Positions 54,793 to 64,000 of a stretch of 64,000 nucleotides of DNA are shown here, in pieces. Positions within the stretch are counted from its first letter, which is position 1, and each line of letters begins with the position of its first letter. A model generated the notes under the pieces. It did not search any database. It saw only the letters and a program-made list of their open reading frames with translations, and was not told where the DNA came from. This DNA comes from Cladopsammia gracilis (lineage: Eukaryota > Cnidaria > Anthozoa > Scleractinia > Dendrophylliidae): positions 372,001-436,000 of the forward strand of contig JAJGOT010000113.1 in NCBI GenBank assembly GCA_022457155.1. Reading direction: 5' to 3'. Made by a program: the position numbers and the translations under genes.

Positions 54793-55533
54793 GGCCCGAT
54801 TCAGACGCCGTACTTCACATGAGCCGAATGGAATTCGAATTTAGACCGACCCAAATTAATTAATCCCGGCTGAATTGATTCAGACGCCGAACTTAATTCA
54901 GCCGAAATTCAGTAATTCCCCTAAAAATTGCGGATTTGGGTCAGCGGTGAAACATCCCTTGAAAACATGGCGGACGCTGGCAACAAAATGCAAACAAAAG
55001 CCGTTCTTCTGCGAAAAATCAGTACTGGAAAACTCAACAAAAAGAAGACTTATTAACCTATTTTGCAGCAAGGAGAAGAAAACTGATAACCATATGTGTA
55101 CTCTCTCTTCTTTTGGTCATGTCTCAATGACAGTTACGCATCAATACAGCCGTTACATTTCAAACATTTATATTTCGTCGTGCTAAAACACGAACTACAC
55201 ATGTCACCTTTCGCTGGAACTCGTAACAGAAAGTTTTGCCCGCCAGGCCGCCATGTTTTTTCTTCAACACTCTTCTACGCATGCTTTGTGGGAAAACCGC
55301 TGGAAAAAATACATTATAATAATTTATGCATTCGATTCGGCTCTGGTGAAGTACGGCGTCTGAATCAAAGCCGGTCTACAGCCGTTATTCCCGGCTGAGC
55401 CAGGCGGGAAAAATTGCTGAGCCGACCCGAATTAGATCGGCCGTTCTTAATTGATTCAGACGCCGTGCTTCACATGAACTTAATTCATTGAATTCGATTC
55501 GGCTCATGTGAAGTACGGCGTCTGAACCGGGCC
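54793..55533. mobile_element. Harbinger-like MITE with TAA duplication
   Basis: GGCCCGATTCAGACGCCGTA at the left and its near-inverse TACGGCGTCTGAACCGGGCC at the right are flanked by TAA (54790-54792, 55534-55536). The unit-2 paralogue at 56655-56668 reads TTTCTAAACTTTGC without the insertion. A 3-base TWA duplication is typical of PIF/Harbinger. Confidence 0.85.
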
Positions 55534-55737
55534 TAAGCTTTGCAATTGCACCAGTCTTGTTTTATTTCCTCCATTGGTCACTTATTATACCTCTCTTACA
55601 AGAACTCATGAAGCCCTTTAGTTATCATTGTCTCTTCTAACAGTTATGACTAATTTAAATGTGGAATCATTTCCTATGACAGATCTATATATTTATTTAT
55701 TTTCGACCTATAACGTTTTGGTTTCTTGGAATGCAGG

Positions 55738-55792
55738 GAAATCCCGGATTTATCAAGTGTGGCTACATGTACAATTGACAAGACGCGTTGTG
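55738..55792 (+). other. Exon-like segment, unit 1
   Basis: Lies between a GGAATGCAG acceptor-like site and a GTGAGTAC donor. It contains TTTATCAAGTGTGG. No protein was recognised; it could be a non-coding exon. Confidence 0.3.
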
Positions 55793-56239
55793 GTGAGTAC
55801 TTTGATTCTGTGTAGCCTTCATTTTTAATAGTTTTGAATAGGAGTTAGAAAACGTCCTAGGAACTACATGTACAATGGGAAATATTAACAAAATATTGAC
55901 AAAATAGATCATTTGTGTTTTGTATCAAGGCTGGTTCTATGTTACTTAGAAATGCAGCCATGCAAATAACTAATTATTTGACTTCAGTCAAACCGTTGCA
56001 CAGCTGTTATCACTTTTTGAACGATACGTATCCCTTTTGTTATTTCAACGCTACCTTTACTCATCTTACAAAGAAACCAGGAATATCTTATTCAGTGATT
56101 TCTGCGATGTGAATCTTGATATTTGAAAATCCGCTAGACTTGATACACCGCCCGTGTCGACATTATCTCGCGCTTTCATGATCTTTTCATAATTAGCTGA
56201 GCTAGTAAGGCACGATATTAGAACTGATTTCCAATCGAC

Positions 56240-57118
56240 TAAAGTCATATATTTTGACAGGAAACAGAAAACATGTTGTTTTGATTTTTAATTAATGTAT
56301 TTTTCAGTCGTTTATCGAATTGACAGAGTTACAAGAGCAATTATGTTTAGTTGGTGAGCCAATTCTAGAAAAATCTGTCCGCTTGTCGCAAACAATGCAA
56401 TGCTCTACTGATCATAAAAGCGGTCCGCATGCTGATTTAAAAATAAATCAAAGGCTCCTGCAAGGGAACTCGTGAATACGACATACTCTATATATTGCTG
56501 GCTCATATTTTAGCTATCCTACCCTACAAAAAGGTGTTGAAATGTAGTCAAATACATAAAAGAATAAACCAATCAAAGACCAAATCGAACTGTTCCTGCA
56601 TGCAACTAGTCATGTCCTGTGTAATAAGTTAGGTACGCAGATGATTCCTTGATTTCTAAACTTTGCAATAGACCTCTTTAACTTGTACATTTTGTTTTCC
56701 CAACGTAGGTCATGTGATGTCACCCTAGAGAACTGTTTCTTTTAAATTTTGTTTTCTTCACGTGCATATGTATGCATAATTTATGAAAAGACAAAGAACA
56801 AATTCCCTTGCGAACATCACATGAACTACAATGGGAAAACAAAATGTACAAGCTAAAGAGGTCTATTGAACCAGGCTTGTTTTATTTCCTCCATTGGTCA
56901 TTTTTTATACCTCTCTTAAAATACGTCATGAAGCCCTTTAGTTATCATTGTCTAACAGTTATGACTAATTTAAATGTGGAATCATTTCCTATATAACATC
57001 TAAATATCTATTTATTTTCGACCTATAACGTAATGAATTTGCTTTTGGTTTCTCGGAATGCAGGGAAAGTCCCGGATTTATCAAGTGTGACTGTGCAATT
57101 GACTTGTGGTGAGTACTT
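56240..57118. repeat. Tandem duplication, unit 2
   Basis: Second copy of the segment at 54298-55812, without the Harbinger-like MITE but with its own 190-base insertion (about 56680-56865) before the final block. It ends exactly where a TIR element begins (57119). Confidence 0.7.
57064..57108 (+). other. Exon-like segment, unit 2
   Basis: Paralogue of 55738-55792; the flanking TGCAG and GTGAGTAC are kept while the inside is 10 bases shorter. Confidence 0.3.
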
Positions 57119-57690
57119 TGAGGGTCTGAATGGGGGGGTCCACATGTCGATTGTCGGTTAAAATTTCATTACTTTGTCGGTTGTCGGTTAAAATTTTCGA
57201 CCTTTGTCGGTTGTCGGTAAATCTCAGTTAATAATTACAAATGCAAGATCATGCAAGTTAATTATTCACATTTATTATGTAATTTGCGCAGTTTTAAGAC
57301 TTTAAACTCTAGACGAAGTGTAAAACTTGTAATAATTCATTATTTGATTAGACTTTAACCTAGTTAACTTTGTTTTTTAGCAACGTGATCGTCTACCCCA
57401 CTTTTATTTGCAAATCTAGTATACCGATAAAATCACTAAAGCTTTTATTCTAGATGTGAATTTGTTTTCCTGTCGATTACAGGGCATCGAAGTAAATCAA
57501 GAGAGGTAAATTTGACAAGAGTGAAATGCCCACTTTAGCCTTTGGGATACGTAATTTTGTTAGCTACGGAAGTCTTTTTTTTCCCAAGACGTCCACAAAC
57601 ACTTATTACACTTATTATTCAACGGCTCTCGTGGCTTTACTGTGGGGTTTCTTTGTTTTTTTTTTGCCAAACATTTCGCTGCCATGCGTA

Positions 57691-58035
57691 TCAATCTGCA
57701 CCGTTTAATGGATCTTTAATGATGTCGAGACGCACAAATGCACGAACAGCCCTGCCGGATCGTGTAACATTCGCTCTGTTGACAAGCTCTGAATGTTCTT
57801 CAAAGTCTGATTCCTCGTTATCCGAATCTGTCTCATACTCATCAATTTGTACTTCCCTGTGATCCTCAAACACCTCAGTAACATCCCCTTCGTCCACAAA
57901 TTGTATGCTAACAACGCGTTGTGGCGTGATTAGCGCGCGCAAAGCACAGTTTGATGTAAACAAACTGTTCAAACAAACAAAAGGATATTTAAAACCCATC
58001 TCATCGTTAACTTTCAATAGAAAGGATCGTTTCAT
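57691..58035 (-). CDS. Unrecognised acidic ORF ending TRSGRAVRAFVRLD
   Basis: A 114-codon minus-strand frame with a strongly acidic middle (DEYETDSDNEESDFEEH) and a basic end (TRSGRAVRAFVRL). Such an acidic-then-SGR end is seen at the C-termini of some transposon integrases, but I cannot assign it. It lies inside the 57119 element, so it may be the remains of its protein. Confidence 0.3.
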   Translation of the reverse strand: MKRSFLLKVNDEMGFKYPFVCLNSLFTSNCALRALITPQRVVSIQFVDEGDVTEVFEDHREVQIDEYETDSDNEESDFEEHSELVNRANVTRSGRAVRAFVRLDIIKDPLNGAD

Positions 58036-58372
58036 TGAATAGTGTTGTTTTATCTACCAAACTTGACAAAGTAATAAACATTTTAGTCCTTAATTTGAAG
58101 ATAATTTGAAGCTTTTCTTTTCTAGGGAAGAAATCCATTAAATTGCCGCGGGAAGTTTTCAACCAATCACAGGCTGACTTTTGAGACGTCAATTCGACTT
58201 TATATTGACGTCTCAAATGCAGGCAAAAGTTTAGGCAAAAGTATCTGAGAATCATGACACAACAGCAGGGCGTCTCGTCGGCTCGCTTACGAGCCGCTGT
58301 TCTAGAAATGAGCCCGCCGCTGCTCTCCGAAAAGGAGGATCCCGGGGCTTTAAAGTAATTTGTAGCGGAGCA

Positions 58373-60451
58373 GTCGCCGGGCCGAAGGCCAGGCTGCGCA
58401 GCCCCATACTCATAGAACCTATTGCCCGCATTTTTCATATTCATGGCTAGCGGAATGTTTCGCGGGCACGTGTGTGCCCGTGTGCCCGTCCGCCCACCGT
58501 GTTGGAACAACATCCGGGATCTTAGCAATTTTGAAAGCAAACAGAGCAATTTTGAAAGCAAACCGAGGAGTACCGGCTTTGTTTTTCGCGCGGCGTGAGC
58601 TCGGTAACTACTTTAGTTGGATTGTTGTGTTTAGTGGAGAATTAAAGTCGTTATTTCCCTACAGTTTTTCGCGGTTTGCTACTTAAGACAGGAATACTAA
58701 TTAAGGGATACTCAGAAGCGGCTTTAGTGGAAAAAGAAGAGCTTTCAGGGATAAAATCTTGCTTCGAGGAACTTCATATTATCAATGCAGTAGCAATTAA
58801 TACGGGGAGATGCCTTGTTTTTATTACGGATTTCAGAACCGAAGAAGTTTTAACGAATTTCCAAGCAGTCCAGTGCTTTAAACATAAAATAAATCAAATT
58901 TTCGATGGTAATTTATGTTAATATCAATTTTTGATTGACTTTTCCTTTGTGTTCTCTTAAGTTTAAGTCGTGTTGTTATCTTGAATTTCATAGAGGACAG
59001 CTCTGCCTTGATGCACTATAAATGGTACGTGTTTGCTTTTAAACATAAATTAATGGAGATTTGAAAAAAATTTTTCGAAAGAAGATTGTGTTGTCCGTTT
59101 TTATGTCTTTGTTCATTCATTACATAGATTAAAAAGCGATTTTATGTAAACAAAACAAGACTTGTCTGTCTTCACTCGCGTCGCCTTATGCAAATAAGAG
59201 CTTATGTTTGTGTATTTTTGCAATTGTGATTTCCAAATCAGTTTCTCCGGCAATTTTTGACAAGCAAAAACGGTATTTTATTCGGAAAGTAGTCGTACTA
59301 GTTATTATAGACAGAGAAAAGTTGTTTTTGTGAACTTTTGTACGGTCTAAATGTACTGTGCAGACGGTCGGGTAATAAGCTTAGGCCCAGTTCAAACTTC
59401 GAACTTCACATGTGCCGAACCATCGCCAGAAATCAGGGACATTGAAGCAGCGAATTTTCGTGCATCTTACACTGCGATGTCGCTTCATTGGTATACACCG
59501 CTGTTCCACCCTACGGGCTCAAATTCGTTTGGTGCGGCTTCGGTGCGACAAAAATGGTTGTGTTAAATAAAGTGTATTTAGGCCCATATAGAAACCACTG
59601 ACCGAAATAATTCTCTCGCAGTTAAAAACAACAAGACTTTAGCTTTTGAATGAGGGATTTCCAGCAAAATTTGGAGCATTCTGTGCCCAAATATCGCAGT
59701 TCGAAGACAGCGAACTTCAAGACTTTAGCGTGGACTGTTGGTGGAAATGATTTTTACAGCTCTGAACGATTTTTGAAAGCAAAAAGCAGGGCGAAGGAAC
59801 CATCGTAGAAAGTGAGAATGCGATGATCGTCAGTTCAGTCGGTGCTTCTTCTCAGACGATTGCGGCAAGTTGGCTACCCCCATCACTTTACGAACTATGG
59901 TGCCTCGAAATCCCGTTTTGAGTGAAAATCGGCATTAATGGCTTCTAAAATAGAGAGCATTGTATGAGCGAAGCTTCGGAAATATGTTTTCTTGAAAAGC
60001 AGGGCCAGTAACAATTGTGGGGAAAATCAAGCTCACAAAAACACTTGAAAAGATGTTCATAAATTTACCCGGAATGCGGCAAATATTCCAGGTAAGCTAA
60101 AAGCCAGCCAATTTGATTTTGTTTTATTTCTGCCATACAAAGCCTTCTAGTGTTTGGCGGCCATATTGCCACTGAAACTCGCGCACGCGCGGTGAACATG
60201 GCCGCTATTTCTGGCGATGCTAATGCAAATGAACAAAATCTATTGTTCTTGCTAATTTCCATTAGGTTCGGCACATGTGAAGTTCGACGTTTGAACTGGG
60301 CCTTACTGTTTTTGAGAATTGCTAAAATTGAAAATAGCCCGGTCGTTAATCTTAATTCTTGTGCTTCCAACCTTTCACCTTAGTTAAGTTTCACCTTAGT
60401 TAAGCTTGTTCAAAGTGCGACGCTGGTAGGCTTGCCTATCTATATATATTA
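58373..60451 (-). mobile_element. Helitron2/Helentron-like repeat, copy 3
   Basis: TAGCGGAGC at 58373 and CTATCTATATATATTA at 60451 match the other two copies. Extended similarity to 40722-41969 covers the interior. It contains the Harbinger-like MITE 59384-60302 and keeps the TTAA site (60352-60355) that is occupied by the 8.5-kb transposon in copy 2. No Rep or helicase domain is seen, so it is non-autonomous. Confidence 0.55.
59384..60302. mobile_element. Harbinger-like MITE with TTA duplication
   Basis: GGCCCAGTTCAAACTTCGAA at the left and TTTGAACTGGGCC at the right, preceded by CACATGTGAAGTTCGA, form arms of about 37 bases. TTA flanks both sides (59381-59383, 60303-60305). The ends resemble the MITE at 54793. 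The Helentron-like copy 2 reads GGGTAATACTG at this position, without the insertion. Confidence 0.8.
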
Positions 60452-61088
60452 GACAGGAAATTTTATAATTGACGAAATTTGGAATTAATGTGGCTACGTC
60501 TGGTGAAATAGAGCCCGCCAAAGGATCCGGACATTTCCTGCGCTAAAAATAAAACCAAAATGCTCTTCTTTCTGAATACAAACATCCCTATAACGTCGGA
60601 CCATGTCGGTTGTCGGTTAGAATTTATTTGTCGCTAGTCGGTAATTTTTTCCTCGTTTTGTCGGTAGTCAGTAATATTTGTCGCCCTTTGTCGCTAGTCG
60701 GTTAACCCCATTCACACCCTCATATTTGTTTACCGTTGCTACGGAAACGCATAAAAAGAGCATCATCCAAAACTTTCATCCAAGCTTAACATCTGGTATC
60801 AAAATCAGCGTTATTGAGCTAAAGCAAGATTATGTATAATCGCATTCAAAAAGGGAAGTGTGACCCCCAAAAAAATACTTGGAGCCACCCTAATCCGCAA
60901 CATTTTTGTGGCGGATTGGTCTTCCGTCAAAACGTATTCCTCGAATTCGTCTTACGAATTTGAAACTTTTTGAATCCGCTCTTGAATACGCTACGAGTAC
61001 GGCATGTGTGGACGATCGAATCCGGATATTTTTTTAATACGCTGACGCAACAATATCGATCCAGTCTTTAACCGCACGAGGAAAAGAA

Positions 61089-61170
61089 AAAAGTCTTTGA
61101 CCTCGGTGGGATTCGAACACACGACCTCCGGATTAGATCTTCCGTCGCTCTACCACTTGAGCCACGAGAC
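61089..61170 (-). repeat. tRNA-like SINE head, inverted copy
   Basis: On the minus strand: GTCTCGTGGCTCAAGTGGTA (box A region) and GTGTTCGAATCCCACC (box B), with clear pol III promoter blocks. It lacks a verified full cloverleaf and lies in a repeat, so I call it a SINE head and not a functional tRNA gene. Confidence 0.6.
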
Positions 61171-61202
61171 CGTACGGGAGCAGATTGTGGGTAATAAGGC
61201 GC

Positions 61203-61320
61203 TCTCTCGTGTGGTCCCTCATTTCCTTACTAGGGTTAACGCTCAGTACAGGGAAATGTATGGGTTTACCTTAGCACTGTAATTTACACACAGAGTTAAT
61301 TCTCTGATTCCTTGTTTGTA
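61203..61320 (+). repeat. SINE body, copy 1
   Basis: GTGTGGTCCCTCATTTCCTT and TTTACACACAGAGTTAATTC recur after the second head (61500-61568, then 62342-62390). The body points away from its adjacent, inverted head. Confidence 0.55.
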
Positions 61321-61386
61321 TCACTAGTGCTATGTGACTCAACATTTATTTGTACCCTTCACATTCTCATTGCAATGAACTATCAC

Positions 61387-61568
61387 CTGATTACTCACGA
61401 TCTGCTCCCGTACGGCCTCGTGGCTCAAGCGGTAGAACGACGTAAGATCTAATCCGGATATCGTGGGTTCGAATCCCAACGAGATCAATTTTTTTTTCTT
61501 TCCCTCGTGTGGTCCCTCATTTTCTTACTAGGGCAAACGCTCATTACAGGGAAATTTATGCGTTGACC
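61387..61568 (+). repeat. tRNA-like SINE copy 2 (head and start of body)
   Basis: Begins ATTACTCACGATCTGCTCCC, then the tRNA-like head (about 61411-61490) and the body from 61500. It is inverted relative to 61089-61197. The body is interrupted at 61569 by a TIR element and resumes at 62342. Confidence 0.6.
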
Positions 61569-62341
61569 CAGGCGGTGTGCGTCACGACTTGCAATGCCCC
61601 ATGGGTTAATTTGTGTAGCGGCTCATTTTCCCTTCGTCTCGACCGAGTGAGCATCTCCCTCGTTTGCGTTTTTTAGCCTGAATTTAAATCTAACGTCTTT
61701 TCTTTGGTAAAGTAATCAAATATATAAGTCTACAAACGCAAAAATAGTTCGTAAAGGCCGATTTTTCTATTCATTGACGTTGTTGATTTGCAGGGAACGG
61801 CAAAGAAATGTACCAAAATGTAAAACGCACGTGCAACACGTGGAGAGGCATTGTTTTCGCTTACTACACCTATTCTTTTGTGCCATTCTCGCTGCCGAAC
61901 TTATCAATTTTGAACGGCTTCAACCAAGAAAACTAAAACGGGTAGACCCGGGTAGACCCCGAAATTCTCAAAGAAGAAAGGCTAAATTAACTGCATGTCC
62001 CAAATTATTGACGAAAAACAAAGGTGTAAAGGAATGAGAAGTCTAAGAAAAGGTGTGAAAGTTCAGTTTACGATAATGTGGCAACTGAACCTAGTAGGTT
62101 TACTTTGAGATCAGCTAAGGCAGTCATTGTGCTCGAATGTAACATTTAATTGTAACCATAACAAAGAAGGGATATTTCTCTTTAAATCTGCCTGAAAATA
62201 TTTTTAATCGACATCGCTGAAATCCTTGAAAAGGAACAATTTTTTCAACTCCACGCGCCGAAATAGCTTCTTGTTTGCCGCGAGGACTATTGTTTAAACA
62301 ACGGCTTTCTATTGGTCAAATCTCGTGACGCACACCGCCTG
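61569..62341. mobile_element. 773-bp TIR element with 9-bp duplication
   Basis: CAGGCGGTGTGCGTCACGA at the left and its exact inverse at the right. GCGTTGACC flanks both sides (61560-61568, 62342-62350). The surrounding SINE body reads continuously without it. The 9-base duplication suggests a Mutator-like family, but the ends differ from the 19-kb element. An 87-codon basic ORF at 61774-62037 has no recognised domain. Confidence 0.8.
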
Positions 62342-62591
62342 GCGTTGACCTTAGCACTATAATTTACACACAGAGTTAATTCGCTGATTACTTGTTAGGC
62401 TTACATAGCCTACCGGCCTTTTTTGGGTTTACCTTTGAACATTCAGAACTGCTTTTTTGATTAGCGAAAGTATGGATAAGATAAGATTGGCATTCTATTA
62501 CACAGGAAAAGTCAGCAATTTTAGAGTTTAAAGTTTTGGTGCAGCATACTGGAAAGCACGTGGACTTTGCACGTGGGATTTTTAGGACAAC

Positions 62592-64000
62592 AACAACAAC
62601 AACAACAAAAATCTTTATTAGTTAGTTATTATAGAATTTATAATACGGGCCTGCAGGTAGCAAAAGCTGATCTTGGCAGGCCAGTGAAATTAATTACATG
62701 ATTAGAAATCGCTACACACACCAATTTGTTGAAATAAAAAGAAAGGATCAAACAATAGAAGGAAAAAAAGAAGAAACAAAAAGGAAAAAAAAAAAAACAA
62801 GTGATTGAAATAAAAGAAAGAGAATTGTGAAAATATTAATTAATTACTTTTTGATTTAACTTTAGAGATAATCTCGTCAATATTAATATAGGAATCTGCT
62901 TCTTTAAGTATAGTCAAAAGTATATTCTTAATTTTGTTTTTAAATGAACTCTTTGGTAATTCTCTCAGAAAGCATGGTTCCATTTAGCTGATGGGTCGAT
63001 GAGGGTAGTAGTCTGGTGGGTTTATATAGCTGTAACATGTCTGAAATATAACCCGGGGCTAATCCATTTAGGGCCTTGTCAGTTAAAAGTAATAATTTAA
63101 ATGATGTTGTTTGCTTAAGGTAATTCCCTGGAAAAAGAATCTGTCATAGTTTTGTAATGAAACTTGGCACAAATATTGAACAAGTCATGAAGGTTCCAAA
63201 ATTGCAACAAAAATGAGGGGTCACCGTGCTCGTTTTAGTGGTATACTGCTGACGAACACAGTGTTTAAAGGCATTTTCAGGCAATAACCGCGTGAAGCTA
63301 ATATGCTCAATATTTCCACTGCATATTGATATTTCGCGTATAAGTTGACTTTATACATATGTATAATCGTCTGTATCATAGAAAACGTGTCCGAAAAGCT
63401 TCAAATTTACTGAACACTCGAACAGTAGACGGTTGCTTGGTGTGCGGTCCTCTACCCAAAATGGCTTTCTTCGTAGGATTTCTATAATCTGTGCAAAATC
63501 TGATCATAGATTTTTGCCCCCTTTTTAAATTTGCGTTGGGAACACTGTCCTGATTGAATTTATGCAGTATAAAATGGGGGTCACCGTGCTCGATTTTGCG
63601 CTAGCGCTCACAGAGTCCTTTTCTATCGTGGGAAAGGCCGGCTTTCCTCACAAAAGCCGCCATTTTTTTCAATCTGATGTCGCAATGTTTATGCGCAGTA
63701 GGGATGCGCAGTGCAAAACCAGGGAATCACCTTAACTGGTAACCAGTGTAGCTATTTAAGAATTAGCGTTATATGGTCATATTTACTGCTACATGTTATA
63801 AGGCGAGCTGCAGAGTTCTGAACATTTTGTAAGCGAACGAGTAAATATTGTGCAAGTCTATACAGTAACGAATTGCAGTTACCCAGTTTGGTAGTAATAA
63901 AAGCATGGACCAAAGTCCCTGTATCTGATATCGACAGACAGTTCCTAATTTTAGCTGTTACGTAAATGGTAGAACGATACTGTATCTAATACATATATTA
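62592..64000 (-). pseudogene. CR1/L2-like LINE reverse transcriptase 3' part, split by a MITE
   Basis: The minus strand encodes FITTKLGNCNSLLYRLAQYL, LQNVQNSAARLIT, HITLILK and LHWLPVK. After the MITE (63119-63731) it resumes QTTSFKLLLLTDKALNGLAP and GYISDML. These are the C-terminal motifs of CR1/L2-group reverse transcriptases. Later frames have stops. The 3' end is CTAATAAAGATTTTTG followed by a (TTG)n tail at 62592-62610. It continues beyond the window. Confidence 0.75.
63119..63731. mobile_element. TTAA MITE inserted in a LINE
   Basis: GGTAATTCCCTGG and CCAGGGAATCACC are near-inverted ends, flanked by TTAA at 63115-63118 and 63732-63735. Removing the element and one TTAA joins LPVK to QTTSFK in frame. 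Confidence 0.85.

Larger units (their letters stand above)
54298..55812. repeat. Tandem duplication, unit 1 (contains a Harbinger-like MITE)
   Basis: Shares long blocks with 56240-57118, among them GACAGAGTTACAAGA, GAACTCGTGAATACGACAT, AGGTACGCAGATGATTCC and TTTATCAAGTGTG. Unit 1 is interrupted by the MITE at 54793-55533. Each unit ends in a short exon-like segment (here 55738-55792) between TGCAG and GTGAGTAC. Confidence 0.75.
57119..60722. mobile_element. Element with TGAGGGTSTGAATGGGG inverted ends, containing a Helentron-like insertion
   Basis: TGAGGGTCTGAATGGGG at the left and CCCCATTCACACCCTCA at the right are inverted with one mismatch. Both subterminal regions carry GTCGGTTGTCGGTTA-type short repeats, in the same direction. 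Without the insertion at 58373-60451 the element is about 1.5 kb. No clear target-site duplication was seen. Confidence 0.6.

Overview
The window reads as eukaryotic, intron-bearing, repeat-dense animal DNA, most likely from an anthozoan cnidarian such as a stony coral. The evidence is a spliced gene with an animal-type cytochrome b5 reductase 4 protein, a large TPR-CHAT gene of the kind expanded in corals, and a cnidarian-like mix of mobile elements. These include CR1/L2-, RTE- and L1/Tx1-like LINEs, a DIRS/Ngaro-like tyrosine-recombinase retroelement, Penelope-type hammerhead relics, tRNA-headed SINEs and many TIR elements. The species cannot be fixed by eye. No CRISPR array, rRNA, canonical tRNA gene or virus gene was seen.

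Layout. 1-4.3 kb: unannotated DNA with short inverted and direct repeats. 4.35-6.40 kb: an internally deleted retroelement with split direct repeats (A1, RNase H and recombinase remnants, B1, A2, B2). 7-9 kb: L1/Tx1-like LINE relics. 9.41 kb: a hammerhead-like motif. 10.5-11.8 kb: a TIR element carrying a PHD-like open frame. 11.9-12.5 kb: a broken integrase-type transposase. 14.7-15.7 kb: a LINE 3' fragment in a TGGA microsatellite. 18.0-20.7 kb: an RTE-like LINE on the minus strand, split by a 1.1-kb TIR element that carries a broken RecQ-like helicase piece. 21.3-25.9 kb: the only large intact ORF, a 1522-residue TPR-CHAT protein. 27-31 kb: MITEs and C-rich repeats.

31.6-40.7 kb (minus strand): ten exons of a CYB5R4-like gene, mostly in consistent splice phase. 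One exon holds a TA-flanked MITE, another has a frameshift and a TGA codon, and the exon for the conserved flavin-binding PYTPV segment was not found, so I call it a pseudogene. 40.72-50.55 kb: a Helitron2/Helentron-like repeat, itself invaded by a SINE and by an 8478-bp TTAA-flanked DNA transposon with ~815-bp TIRs. That transposon carries a two-exon transposase-like gene with one frameshift. A paralogous repeat at 58.4-60.5 kb preserves the empty TTAA site, which fixes the transposon's ends.

51-64 kb: further TTAA MITEs, a 2-kb tandem duplication with exon-like segments, two Harbinger-like MITEs (TWA duplications), a 3.6-kb element with nested insertions, tRNA-like repeat heads in inverted orientation, a 773-bp element with 9-bp duplication, and a CR1/L2-like LINE split by a TTAA MITE. 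The window is best understood as one live TPR-CHAT gene, one dead metabolic gene, and a well-preserved record of nested transposition in which several target-site duplications and empty sites can be read directly.
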